NCBI RefSeq assembly: GCF_009760405.1
Contig: NZ_WRPP01000001.1
Span: forward strand, 1,240,001-1,304,000
DNA length: 64,000 nt
Direction of reading: 5' to 3'
From: Nocardia terrae
Lineage (GTDB): Bacteria; Actinomycetota; Actinomycetes; Mycobacteriales; Mycobacteriaceae
Part shown: one piece after another, positions 1 to 7,019 of the stretch
How positions within the stretch are numbered: the stretch's first letter is position 1
Layout: the number at the start of each line of letters is the position of its first letter
Program-made: the position numbers and the translations under genes
Notes under the pieces: generated by a model
What the model was told of the DNA's origin: nothing
The model's input: the letters and a program-made list of their open reading frames with translations, nothing else
The model's database searches: none

Positions 1-153
1 TTGTTCTCCAATCAGGAGAAGTTCGTCGGAGCCGTCGCCAAGGCGGTCCCGCAACTCGGTGACATCACCTTCTTCGTCGGGTTCCTCCTCTCCGGCGCGG
101 CTTACGTGGCCGTCAACCGCTCCCGGCTTTCGCGGGTACCGGTGGCAGCATGA
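1..153 (+). CDS. NCS1-family cytosine/purine permease, C-terminal fragment
   Basis: The frame is open from base 1 and stops at TGA 151-153, giving the last 50 residues of a protein cut by the window edge. The stretch GDITFFVGFLLSGAAYVAVNRSR reads as the last transmembrane helix and short cytoplasmic tail of the NCS1 nucleobase:cation symporters (CodB/Fcy2 type), which import cytosine or other bases through the inner membrane. The stop overlaps the start of the cytosine deaminase as ATGA, so the two are translationally coupled. That partnership is the classic codB-codA arrangement and supports cytosine as the substrate. The family call rests on a short fragment plus context, so substrate specificity is inferred. 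Confidence 0.65.
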   Translation: MFSNQEKFVGAVAKAVPQLGDITFFVGFLLSGAAYVAVNRSRLSRVPVAA

Positions 154-608
154 TCGACATGATCAACGCACAGGATCTGCTGACCACCGCCTACGACGAA
201 GCGATGCTCGGATTGCGGGAGGGCGGAATCCCGATCGGCGCGGCCCTGTTCGACAGCGCGGGGAATCTGCTCGGCCGCGGCCACAATCGCCGCGTCCAGA
301 ACGACGATCCGAGCGTGCACGCCGAGACCGACGCCTTCCGCAATGCGGGCCGCCGCCGCGACTACCGCGACACCATCATGGTGACCACGCTGTCCCCGTG
401 CTGGTACTGCAGCGGGCTGGTCCGCCAGTTCGGCATCGGCGCGGTCATCGTCGGGGAGTCCCGCACCTTCACCGGCGGCCACGATTGGCTTGCCGCGCAC
501 GGTGTCTCGATCACGGTGCTGGACGACCCGGCCTGCGTCGACATGATGACCCGCTTCATCGCCGAACGGCCCGAGCTGTGGAACGAGGACATCGGAGTGG
601 CCGAATGA
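150..608 (+). CDS. cytosine deaminase, yeast Fcy1/CDA-fold type
   Basis: A 152-residue zinc-dependent deaminase of the cytidine/deoxycytidylate deaminase fold, close in size to the yeast enzyme (158 aa) and unlike the 430-residue bacterial CodA amidohydrolase. The zinc site is complete: HAE near residues 57-59 supplies a ligand and the proton-shuttle Glu, and SPCWYC near 82-87 supplies the two Cys ligands. It is expected to convert cytosine to uracil plus ammonia in the cytosol, feeding pyrimidine salvage. The start ATG 150 overlaps the permease stop, and the stop overlaps the next start as ATGA at 605-608, so the three genes form one tightly coupled unit. A broader substrate range (for example isocytosine) cannot be excluded. 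Confidence 0.85.
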   Translation: MIDMINAQDLLTTAYDEAMLGLREGGIPIGAALFDSAGNLLGRGHNRRVQNDDPSVHAETDAFRNAGRRRDYRDTIMVTTLSPCWYCSGLVRQFGIGAVIVGESRTFTGGHDWLAAHGVSITVLDDPACVDMMTRFIAERPELWNEDIGVAE

Positions 609-1564
609 CCGCGATCGCGACCATCGACCTGGACCGTTGGCGCGCAGGCGGCGAAGCCGCGGACCGGGTGCTGCGCGAGGTGGACGCGGGCATGCAGCGC
701 GCCGGGTTCCTGCTGGTGCGCGGACACGGTGTGCCGGAAGGACTTCCGGCCGCCCTGCGCGCGGCGGCCCGGCGCTTCTTCGCCCTGCCCGAGGCGGTGA
801 AGCAACAGTACGCGGTCTCGGTCGGCGGCCGCGGCTGGATCGGTCCCGGCCTCGAGGCCAATGGCTACGCCGAGGGCACCGAGACCCCGCCCGACCTCAA
901 GGAGACCTTCGCCATCGGCGCGGACACCCGCACCGGTGACCCGCTCGTCGACGAGGTCTGGTTCCTCGACAATGTGTGGCCCGCCGAGGTGAGCGAGTTG
1001 CGCGAGCTGTTCCTCGCCTACACCGCCGCCGTGCACACGCTCTCCGACGAGCTGCTGGCCCTGTTCGCCGCGGCACTCGCCCTGCCGCACAACCCGTTTC
1101 AGGGCCTGGCGAGCCGACCCACCTGGACCTGCAATATCAACCACTACCCACCCCTGGCCGAGGTCGGCCCGCCCGAGCCGGGCCAGTTCCGCATCGGACC
1201 GCACACCGATTTCGGCACCGTCACCGTCCTGGACCGCGAACCCGGCGCGGGCGGCCTGCAGGTCTACACCGACGAGGGCGGCTGGGAAGACGCACCCTAC
1301 GACCCCGCCGCCCTCACCGTGAACATCGGTGACCTGCTGGCCCATTGGAGCGGCCAGCGCTGGCCCGCCGGCCGCCACCGCGTCCTGCCGCCCCAGCAAT
1401 CCGCCCCCGACGAGGACCTGATCTCCCTCATCTACTTCTACGAACTCGACCACGACGCCCGGGTGACACCCCTCGAGCCACCCATCGGCCGCGTCCCCGG
1501 CCTGAAACCGGTCATCTCCGCCGAGTTCCTCCGCACCCGCCTCGACGCCATCACCCTCGGCTGA
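605..1564 (+). CDS. 2-oxoglutarate/Fe(II) oxygenase, isopenicillin N synthase family
   Basis: The ATG at 605 overlaps the deaminase stop, giving 319 residues. The frame stays open upstream, but coupling fixes this start. An N-terminal DIOX_N-like region (residues 1-110) is followed by the jelly-roll core with the facial-triad motif HTDFG (about residues 199-203) and the distal His in GRHRV (about 257-261). The usual RxS motif that holds the 2-oxoglutarate carboxylate reads LIS here (in DLISLIYF), so the Arg is missing; the enzyme may bind its co-substrate differently. Given the permease and cytosine deaminase upstream, an oxidation of a pyrimidine base, in the manner of fungal thymine 7-hydroxylase, is a reasonable guess. 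That role is inference only. Confidence 0.8.
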   Translation: MTAIATIDLDRWRAGGEAADRVLREVDAGMQRAGFLLVRGHGVPEGLPAALRAAARRFFALPEAVKQQYAVSVGGRGWIGPGLEANGYAEGTETPPDLKETFAIGADTRTGDPLVDEVWFLDNVWPAEVSELRELFLAYTAAVHTLSDELLALFAAALALPHNPFQGLASRPTWTCNINHYPPLAEVGPPEPGQFRIGPHTDFGTVTVLDREPGAGGLQVYTDEGGWEDAPYDPAALTVNIGDLLAHWSGQRWPAGRHRVLPPQQSAPDEDLISLIYFYELDHDARVTPLEPPIGRVPGLKPVISAEFLRTRLDAITLG

Positions 1565-1595
1565 AAGATGAACCCTCTCAGACCATCTGACGAGT

Positions 1596-1632
1596 TCCCA
1601 CGGCCGTCGCATCACGATCGGCGGCCGTGGGA
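1596..1632. terminator. stem-loop after the nucleobase operon
   Basis: TCCCACGGCCG (1596-1606) pairs perfectly with CGGCCGTGGGA (1622-1632) around a 15-base loop. It lies about 30 bases after the oxygenase stop and has no U-run, which is common in actinobacteria. The rest of the gap to the convergent MFS gene at 1884 shows no convincing gene. Confidence 0.55.
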
Positions 1633-1883
1633 GCGATCCTCATCCGCAGCCTTCGACTATTCCGGCGGTCGCCTCCGCACCATTGCGGGGGAGCTCGGCC
1701 GTCATGCGGCCGGCGAGCGGTGGGGTCCGGTGCTTCGATCATCCATCGCGTGGGGCGATGCGCACGGGGCTCCGGCCCTTGCTCGCCGAGACGCATCGCC
1801 CGAGTATGTGGTGGGCCGGAACTGGCTGTGTTGGAAGCGGATCCCGATGCAAGGGCGGCTACCTGGATCGGCTGGGTGATGAG

Positions 1884-3137
1884 TCACGCGGTCGCTGTTC
1901 CCGGTGCGGGCACGGTATTCGTCATACTCGGGGGAGTGGTGTTGGCTGCGGGCGCGGTGGGGAGTGGGGGCGGAGTAGCGGCCGGGTCGGTGGACCGGTT
2001 GGTCGCTGCGTGCAGGCTGATCGCCAGTAGTCCTAGCGCGCCGATCACCAGAATCACGCCGATCCAGCCGAGTGAGTCCGCGCCCCACCACTGCAGGCCG
2101 AGGCCGCCTGCCGCGCCGCCGATGGCGATGCCGAAGTACTGGGCCGAGGCGTTGAGGCCGAGCAGCAGCGGCGAGCCCTGGGGTGAGAGTTCCACCAGCC
2201 GATGTTGTTGTGCCACAGCCCAGATCCAGCCGGGGATGCCGAAGGCCACGCACCAGATCAGGGCGGTGGCGAAGTGTTGTCCGGCCGCCTGGATCAGGGC
2301 CACGACCACGCCCGCACCGATCAGGGTGAGCGGCATGATCTTCCGTGAGCCGAGGCGGTCGACCAGCCGGCCGCCGAGCGTGCTGCCCGCCACGGCCATG
2401 AGGCCGTAGACCCACAGCAGGATCGTGAATCGGCCGGTGCTGCCGCCGGTCGCCGGATGCATGGCGGCGGCCAAATACGTGTAGACGGTGAACATTCCGC
2501 CGAACAGCAGCACCGCGTGCAGCAGGCCGGTGGCGATCGTCCTGTCGCGCAACGGCATCAAGCGTTCCCGCAGCCGCGCGGGCGCGGGCAGGTGCACCGC
2601 CGGGACGATCGCCGCCACGCTCGCGAGCGCGACCGCGCCGAGCGCCGCGACCAGCCACAGCGTGGCCCGCCAGCTGAACGCGCCGCCGATCCAGGAGCCG
2701 ATCGGCACGCCCAGCGCGGTGGCCACGGTCAATCCGCCGATGACCACCGAGATGGCCCGCCCGCGCCGTTCGGGTGCGGACAGCGCGGCCGCCACGGCCG
2801 TCGCGTTCGGCGTGTACATGGACGCGCCCGCCGCCGCGATCACCCGCGAGGCGAGGACGAGCGCGAAGGCTCCGGCCGATGCGGTGACCACATTGCCGAG
2901 CACGAACAGCGATAAAGCGATGAGCAGCACCCTTTTCCGGGACAGCTGCGCGGTGGCCGTGGCCAGGATCGGCGACAGCACCGCGTAGGACAGCGCGAAG
3001 ACGGTGACCAGCTGCCCGGCCGCCGAGGTCGAGACCCCGAGGTCGGCCGACACCGGCGTGACCAGTCCGGCGGTGACGAAGGCGTCGATGCCGATGGCAA
3101 ATGTCCCCAGTGCCAAGGCGATCAGTCGTGAATTCAC
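1884..3137 (-). CDS. MFS transporter, DHA1 drug/sugar efflux type
   Basis: A 417-residue inner-membrane protein with the 12-helix pattern of the major facilitator superfamily. The N-terminus reads straight into helix 1 (LALGTFAIGIDAFVTAGLVTPV), and the loop between helices 2 and 3 carries the family's basic motif (LSRKRVL). It resembles AraJ/YdhP-like DHA1 exporters. The start is GTG 3137, chosen because GAGGAGT lies 7-9 bases upstream. The C-terminal 30 residues are a Pro/Ala/Thr tail. The gene diverges from an ArsR-type regulator 111 bases away, so the pump is probably repressed by it. The substrate is unknown: many DHA1 pumps export drugs, amino acids or sugars. Confidence 0.85.
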   Translation of the reverse strand: MNSRLIALALGTFAIGIDAFVTAGLVTPVSADLGVSTSAAGQLVTVFALSYAVLSPILATATAQLSRKRVLLIALSLFVLGNVVTASAGAFALVLASRVIAAAGASMYTPNATAVAAALSAPERRGRAISVVIGGLTVATALGVPIGSWIGGAFSWRATLWLVAALGAVALASVAAIVPAVHLPAPARLRERLMPLRDRTIATGLLHAVLLFGGMFTVYTYLAAAMHPATGGSTGRFTILLWVYGLMAVAGSTLGGRLVDRLGSRKIMPLTLIGAGVVVALIQAAGQHFATALIWCVAFGIPGWIWAVAQQHRLVELSPQGSPLLLGLNASAQYFGIAIGGAAGGLGLQWWGADSLGWIGVILVIGALGLLAISLHAATNRSTDPAATPPPLPTAPAANTTPPSMTNTVPAPGTATA

Positions 3138-3204
3138 CCGAGACTCCTCGTGGTGGGTGAGCGGGAATCCGCGTTAGTTTGACGTCCGTCATACTATGAA
3201 GACG

Positions 3205-3222
3205 GTTTGATAGATGTCAAAC
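3205..3222. promoter_or_regulatory. probable ArsR-type operator
   Basis: GTTTGA TAGATG TCAAAC is a perfect 6+6 inverted repeat in the AT-rich gap between the divergent MFS and ArsR genes. It ends 26 bases before the regulator start, a place from which it could control both genes. Confidence 0.55.
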
Positions 3223-3248
3223 AATCCAACTATTGCTAGGGTGACGCC

Positions 3249-3572
3249 ATGCGGTACCTGCCCCAACCCGCCACCGGCGACATCGAATTCGTCGCCGTCA
3301 TGCACGCCCTGTCCGACCAGGTCCGCCTGCGCCTGCTCGCCACCCTCGCCGACGACGCCGAACACGCCTGCGCCGCCGCCGCCGAGGGCATCGACGTCCA
3401 CAAATCCACCATGTCCCACCACTTCCGGGTCCTCCGCGAATCCGGCCTCATCACCACCCGTCAAGACGGCCGCAACCGCTTCGTCTCCCTCCGCCGCACC
3501 GACCTCGACACCCGCTTCCCCGGCGTCCTCGACGCCGCCCTCACCGCCGCCACCTCCCTCGATGAACGTTGA
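3249..3572 (+). CDS. ArsR/SmtB-type winged-helix regulator
   Basis: A 107-residue DNA-binding protein. Residues 15-80 form the winged helix: ALSDQVRLRLLATLAD begins it, and KSTMSHHFRVLRESGLI is the recognition helix with the SHHFRVL signature typical of ArsR proteins, followed by the wing (TRQDGRNRFVSLRR). There is no CxC metal-binding pair in the recognition helix; the single Cys (in EHACAAAAEG) does not make a classical arsenic or cadmium site. It probably senses an organic ligand or acts without metal. The divergent MFS gene is the likely target through the palindrome at 3205-3222. Its stop codon lies inside the left arm of the repeat element that follows. Confidence 0.88.
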   Translation: MRYLPQPATGDIEFVAVMHALSDQVRLRLLATLADDAEHACAAAAEGIDVHKSTMSHHFRVLRESGLITTRQDGRNRFVSLRRTDLDTRFPGVLDAALTAATSLDER

Positions 3573-3628
3573 GCGGCACATCAGCGAGGGGAAATCGGGC
3601 AAATCCCCTCGCTGATGTGCCACTCAAC
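3568..3628. repeat. GAGNGGCACA palindromic repeat, copy A (also terminator-like)
   Basis: The left arm starts GTTGAGCGGCACATCAGCG at 3568 and runs to 3591. The right arm, 3604-3628, mirrors it with one mismatch, giving roughly 25-base arms around a 12-base loop. The repeat includes the stop codon of the ArsR gene and would end its transcript. Copies B (17554-17620) and C (33479-33536) share the outer arm; A and B share GGCACATCAGCGAGGGG, and A and C share the right flank TGTGCCACTC followed by GGGTTCGG. Confidence 0.75.
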
Positions 3629-3671
3629 GGGTTCGGGAACATTGGGCGGCGGGGGTGCGTTGGGAGCGGGC

Positions 3672-4349
3672 ATGACGACGCTTGGGTTGATCGGGAGTGG
3701 GAATATCGGCGGCACGCTGGCTCGGCTGGCGGTAGCCGCGGGGATCGATGTGGTGCTGAGCAATTCGCGAGGGCCGGAGACGCTGGCCGAACTCGTCACC
3801 GAGCTGGGGGAGAAGGCGCGGGCCGGTACTCCGGCCGAGGCGGCCGCGGCGGGGGACATCGTGGTGGTGACCGTGCCGCTCAAGGCGTACCGGGACGTTC
3901 CGGCCGACCCGCTGGTCGGCAAGGTGGTCATCGACACCAACAACTACTACCCGGACCGCGACGGCGAATTCCCGGACCTGGCGGCCGGGGTGGCCACCAG
4001 TTCCGAACTGCTGCAGCGGCATCTGCCGCGCTCGCGAGTCGTGAAGGCGTTCAACAACATCTACTTCGAGCACCTGGCCACGCTGGCCCGCCCGGCCGGG
4101 GCCGCCGACCGCACCGCGCTGCCGATCTCCGGTGACGACGCCATCGCGAAAATCGCTGTGGCGGAGTTCATCAGCGCGCTCGGCTACGACACCATCGATA
4201 TCGGCACGCTCGCCGACAGCTGGCGCACCCAGCCGGACACCCCGGTCTACGGAATCCCCTACGGGGCGGCCCAGCCGTTCTGGGAGCACGAGGGCGCACC
4301 GGCCGACGCGGCGAAGGTCCGCAAGGCGGTCGAGGCCGCCGAGCGCTGA
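3672..4349 (+). CDS. NADP-binding oxidoreductase, F420-reductase-like (PF03807 type)
   Basis: A 225-residue single-domain Rossmann protein. The nucleotide loop GSGNIGGTLARLA lies at residues 7-19, followed by the phosphate-binding SNSRGPE that favours NADP(H), as in NADPH:F420 oxidoreductases. Further on, DIVVVTVPLKAY and VIDTNNYYPDR match the family's conserved strands. The start ATG 3672 follows a purine-rich GGGAGCGGG; the frame is open further upstream but runs into the palindromic repeat. Actinobacteria of this group make F420, so hydride transfer between NADPH and F420 is possible, yet many relatives act on other small substrates. It stands alone, convergent with the DUF4189 gene. Confidence 0.8.
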   Translation: MTTLGLIGSGNIGGTLARLAVAAGIDVVLSNSRGPETLAELVTELGEKARAGTPAEAAAAGDIVVVTVPLKAYRDVPADPLVGKVVIDTNNYYPDRDGEFPDLAAGVATSSELLQRHLPRSRVVKAFNNIYFEHLATLARPAGAADRTALPISGDDAIAKIAVAEFISALGYDTIDIGTLADSWRTQPDTPVYGIPYGAAQPFWEHEGAPADAAKVRKAVEAAER

Positions 4350-4383
4350 GGAGCCAGCGAAAGACGCTCCGGTGCAGGAGGTT

Positions 4384-4411
4384 CGGAGCCGGACGCGATG
4401 GTCCGGCTCCG
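4384..4411. terminator. bidirectional stem-loop
   Basis: CGGAGCCGGAC (4384-4394) pairs perfectly with GTCCGGCTCCG (4401-4411) around GCGATG. It sits between two convergent genes, 4349 and 4417, and can serve both. Confidence 0.7.
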
Positions 4412-4416
4412 GGTGG

Positions 4417-4779
4417 TCAGTCGTTGCAGATGGCCGTGCGCACGATGGTCGAGTCGGGGTACCACCGGGCGTTCGCCTCGGCGTCCTCCGGGGTCGCGCC
4501 GTATCCGCCGGTGTACTTGTTCATCGAGTTCGAGAAGGCCGCCGCCCCGCACTGCGGGAAGGTGGTGATGACCGAGCAGCTGGCCTTCGCGCACTTGTCG
4601 ACGGCGGCCTGATTCGCCTCGTCCTCGGTGTCGTAGTTCCAGGCCCAGCCCAGATCTCCGTAGTCGGACACTGCGATCGCGCCCCACGCGCCGCCCGCCG
4701 CCTGTGCGGGGGCGGTGGGCAGTACCGCGGCGGCGGTGGCGAAGGCGAGGCCGGACAGGGCGTACAGAGTCTTGCGCAT
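4417..4779 (-). CDS. secreted DUF4189 protein
   Basis: A 120-residue exported protein. Residues 1-28 are a classical Sec signal peptide: MRKT, a hydrophobic core, and a cleavage site at APAQA-AGG. The mature part starts with WGAIAVSDYGDLGWAWNYDT and has four Cys (DKCAKASC, FPQC, AICND), fitting the DUF4189 pattern with two disulfides. The family is common in secreted actinobacterial proteins and its function is not established. The frame is open a long way upstream, but the signal peptide fixes ATG 4779. It is convergent with the oxidoreductase and shares its terminator. Confidence 0.85.
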   Translation of the reverse strand: MRKTLYALSGLAFATAAAVLPTAPAQAAGGAWGAIAVSDYGDLGWAWNYDTEDEANQAAVDKCAKASCSVITTFPQCGAAAFSNSMNKYTGGYGATPEDAEANARWYPDSTIVRTAICND

Positions 4780-4859
4780 GATGGTCCTAGCGTTGATCGA
4801 AGCGATATCGCCATCATGATCGACAGAAATCTGCCGCGTGTTAATCGGGTCCCGCGGGC

Positions 4860-5336
4860 TCAGACCTGTTCGGGCGCCCAGCGATTGGCCAGTAGCGCGT
4901 AGCCGGGCAGGTCCGCGGTGGACTGTTTGGACTCGTAGATGCGCTCGTATCCGGTGGAGGCGATGCGCCACACGCCGTCCTCGCGGCGGTAGGTGTCGTT
5001 GTAGTAGGCCGCGCCGCGAATCAGCAGGCCGTAATCGGCGGCGATGACGGTGTCCTCCATGCACCAGCTGCCGGTGGCGGTGTCCCCGTCGACGGTGATC
5101 TCCGGGTGATTGGCCACGTGCACGGTGATGATGTTGGCGCTGAGCGCATTGCGCATGAAGTCGACGATCGAGTCGCGGCCCTGGAACTCGGCGGGCAGCC
5201 CGCCCGAGGGGGAGCCGTACGCGCCGACGATGTCCTCGCACAGGGTGTCGGCGAACTCGTCCCACAGTTTCAGATCGAGGGTGCGCAGGTAGCGGTACTT
5301 GAGTTGGCGAATCGCCTCGAGTGCTTCGAAATCCAT
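4860..5336 (-). CDS. SnoaL-like / NTF2-fold protein
   Basis: A 158-residue cone-shaped NTF2-fold protein of the SnoaL_4 type. The sequence MDFEALEAIRQLKYRYLRTLDLKLW is the usual opening helix, and DTYRREDGVWRIASTGYERIYE the final strands. Relatives include aromatic dehydratases, limonene-epoxide hydrolase-like and ring-hydroxylation accessory proteins; a specific reaction cannot be read off. ATG 5336 was chosen because homologues begin at this helix; an in-frame GTG at 5366 would add ten residues but leaves only 28 bases to the divergent gene. The neighbouring dehydrogenase and CMD protein hint at a small catabolic group. Confidence 0.78.
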   Translation of the reverse strand: MDFEALEAIRQLKYRYLRTLDLKLWDEFADTLCEDIVGAYGSPSGGLPAEFQGRDSIVDFMRNALSANIITVHVANHPEITVDGDTATGSWCMEDTVIAADYGLLIRGAAYYNDTYRREDGVWRIASTGYERIYESKQSTADLPGYALLANRWAPEQV

Positions 5337-5394
5337 CACCGCAATGTAGCCGAATCGGACATGCACCTACCAAGCATTTGCTACGTTCCGTTTC

Positions 5395-6462
5395 ATGATT
5401 TCCACGCTGGTCTGGGGTACCGGCAATGTCGGCCGGGCCGCCATCCGGGCCGTCACCGCCCACCCCGGACTGGAACTGACCGGCGTCCTGGTCCACAACC
5501 CCGCCAAGGTCGGCCGCGACGCCGGCGAATTGGCCGGACTGGACACCGAATCCGGGATCGCCGCCACCGACGACGTCGACGCCGCCCTGGCCGCGAGCCC
5601 CCGCGCGATCGTCTACGCCGCCTCCGGAGACATCCGCCCCGACGACGCCCTCGCCGACATCGAACGCGCCCTGCGCACCGGAGCCGTGGTGGTGACCCCG
5701 GCGCTCTACGCGCTCTACGACCACCGCAGCGCACCGGCCGAACTCAGCGACCGGGTCTCCAAGGCGGCCACCGAGGGCGGCGGCGCGCTGTTCGTCTCCG
5801 GTATCGACCCCGGCTGGGGCAACGACGTCCTGCCGCTGCTCATGAGCGGCCTGGGCAGCACCATCGACGTGCTGCGCTGCCAGGAGATCTTCGACTACAC
5901 CACCTACGACCAGCCCGACTCGGTGCGCTACCTGGTCGGCATGGGCCAGCCCATGGACTATCAGCCGCCCATGCTCGCGCCCACGGTCCCGACCATGGTG
6001 TGGGGCGGCCAGATTCGCCTCATCGCGCGCGGACTCGGCGTGGCGCTCACCGACATTCGCGAGGTCGTGGACCGCCGCGCCCTCGACGACACCGTCGAGA
6101 CCGAGCTCATGGGCAAGTTCGAGGCCGGTACCCAGGGCGCGGTCCGCTTCGAGGTGCAGGGCATCGTCGACGGCAGCCCCCGCATCGTCATCGAACACGT
6201 CACCAGAATTCACCCGAGCTGCGCGCCGGACTGGCCGCAGCCGCCCAGCGGTGCCGGCGCGCACCGCGTCCTGATCGAGGGCCGCCCGCGCATCGAGATC
6301 ACCGTCCAGGCCACCGACGAGGACGGCAATCACTCCGCGGGCGGAAACGCCACGGCCGTCGGCAGATTGGTCAACGCGATTCCCTGGCTGGCCGAGGCCG
6401 CGCCCGGCCTCTACGACGCCCTCGACGTCCCGCTGCCCTACGGCACGCTCGGCCGGCAGTGA
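5395..6462 (+). CDS. DapB-like NAD(P)H-dependent dehydrogenase
   Basis: A 355-residue protein with an N-terminal Rossmann domain. GTGNVGRAAIRAVTAHP at residues 8-24 is the dinucleotide loop in the form typical of dihydrodipicolinate reductase-like and 2,4-diaminopentanoate dehydrogenase-like enzymes. It is longer than true DapB (about 245-270 aa) and lacks the lysine-pathway signature, so it is unlikely to be the biosynthetic enzyme. Mycobacteria and Nocardia carry many of these next to lipid or steroid genes. It sits 19 bases before the CMD gene, which has its own Shine-Dalgarno, so the two are probably one operon. Confidence 0.75.
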   Translation: MISTLVWGTGNVGRAAIRAVTAHPGLELTGVLVHNPAKVGRDAGELAGLDTESGIAATDDVDAALAASPRAIVYAASGDIRPDDALADIERALRTGAVVVTPALYALYDHRSAPAELSDRVSKAATEGGGALFVSGIDPGWGNDVLPLLMSGLGSTIDVLRCQEIFDYTTYDQPDSVRYLVGMGQPMDYQPPMLAPTVPTMVWGGQIRLIARGLGVALTDIREVVDRRALDDTVETELMGKFEAGTQGAVRFEVQGIVDGSPRIVIEHVTRIHPSCAPDWPQPPSGAGAHRVLIEGRPRIEITVQATDEDGNHSAGGNATAVGRLVNAIPWLAEAAPGLYDALDVPLPYGTLGRQ

Positions 6463-6481
6463 CATTTCAAAGGAGTCCGAA

Positions 6482-6970
6482 ATGATCATCGACATCCCTG
6501 TGGGCAAGGACCCCATCGGCTACGTCTGGGGCGAAATGGTCCCCGGCATCGGTGTCGCCGCCTCCAACTTCTCCCTCGCCGTCTACTCCCACTCCACCCT
6601 GGGCCTGCGCGAATTCGAGGCCGCCCGCCTGCGCATCGCCCAGATCAACGGCTGCCTGTTCTGTCTGGACTGGCGCACCGACCGCGGCGGCGACAAGGTC
6701 GAGGAGTCCTTCGCCGAGGACGTGACCAACTGGCGCACCACCGAGAACTTCGACGACCGCACCCGCATGGCCGCCGAATACGCCGAGGTCTACGCCCTCG
6801 ATCACCACAGCCTCGACGACGAGTTCTTCGACCGCATGAAGCAGCTCTACACCGACACCGAAATCGTCGAACTGTCCATGTGTCTGGGCTCCTGGCTCGC
6901 CTTCGGCCGCCTCAACCACGTCCTGGGCCTCGACGCCGTCTGCGTCCTGCCCGGCCACACCCAGCAGTAG
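6482..6970 (+). CDS. carboxymuconolactone decarboxylase / AhpD-like protein
   Basis: A 162-residue all-helical protein. The core INGCLFCLDW (about residues 56-65) carries the CxxC pair of the AhpD-like CMD family, seven residues before an Asp and with a preceding acidic helix. A CxxC suggests a thiol-peroxidase-associated reductase role rather than true decarboxylation of carboxymuconolactone, which lacks the pair. AAAGGAGTCCGAA precedes the ATG, an excellent ribosome site. The stop is directly followed by a 24/25-base tandem duplication and the convergent phosphoesterase. Confidence 0.8.
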   Translation: MIIDIPVGKDPIGYVWGEMVPGIGVAASNFSLAVYSHSTLGLREFEAARLRIAQINGCLFCLDWRTDRGGDKVEESFAEDVTNWRTTENFDDRTRMAAEYAEVYALDHHSLDDEFFDRMKQLYTDTEIVELSMCLGSWLAFGRLNHVLGLDAVCVLPGHTQQ

Positions 6971-7019
6971 GCAGTTCTCCGAGACCTCGGAAGCGCAGTT
7001 CTCCGAAAGCCTCAGAAGC
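6971..7019. repeat. two-copy 24/25-base tandem repeat
   Basis: GCAGTTCTCCGAGACCTCGG.. (6971-6994) is followed by GCAGTTCTCCGAAAGCCTCA.. (6995-7019); both copies end GAAGC. The second copy includes the last codons of the phosphoesterase, so the duplication has partly become coding. Confidence 0.7.

Noticed and set aside
362..1615. Long minus-strand frame under the deaminase and oxygenase
   Set aside because: The plus-strand genes have complete catalytic motifs and coupled starts; the minus product has none.
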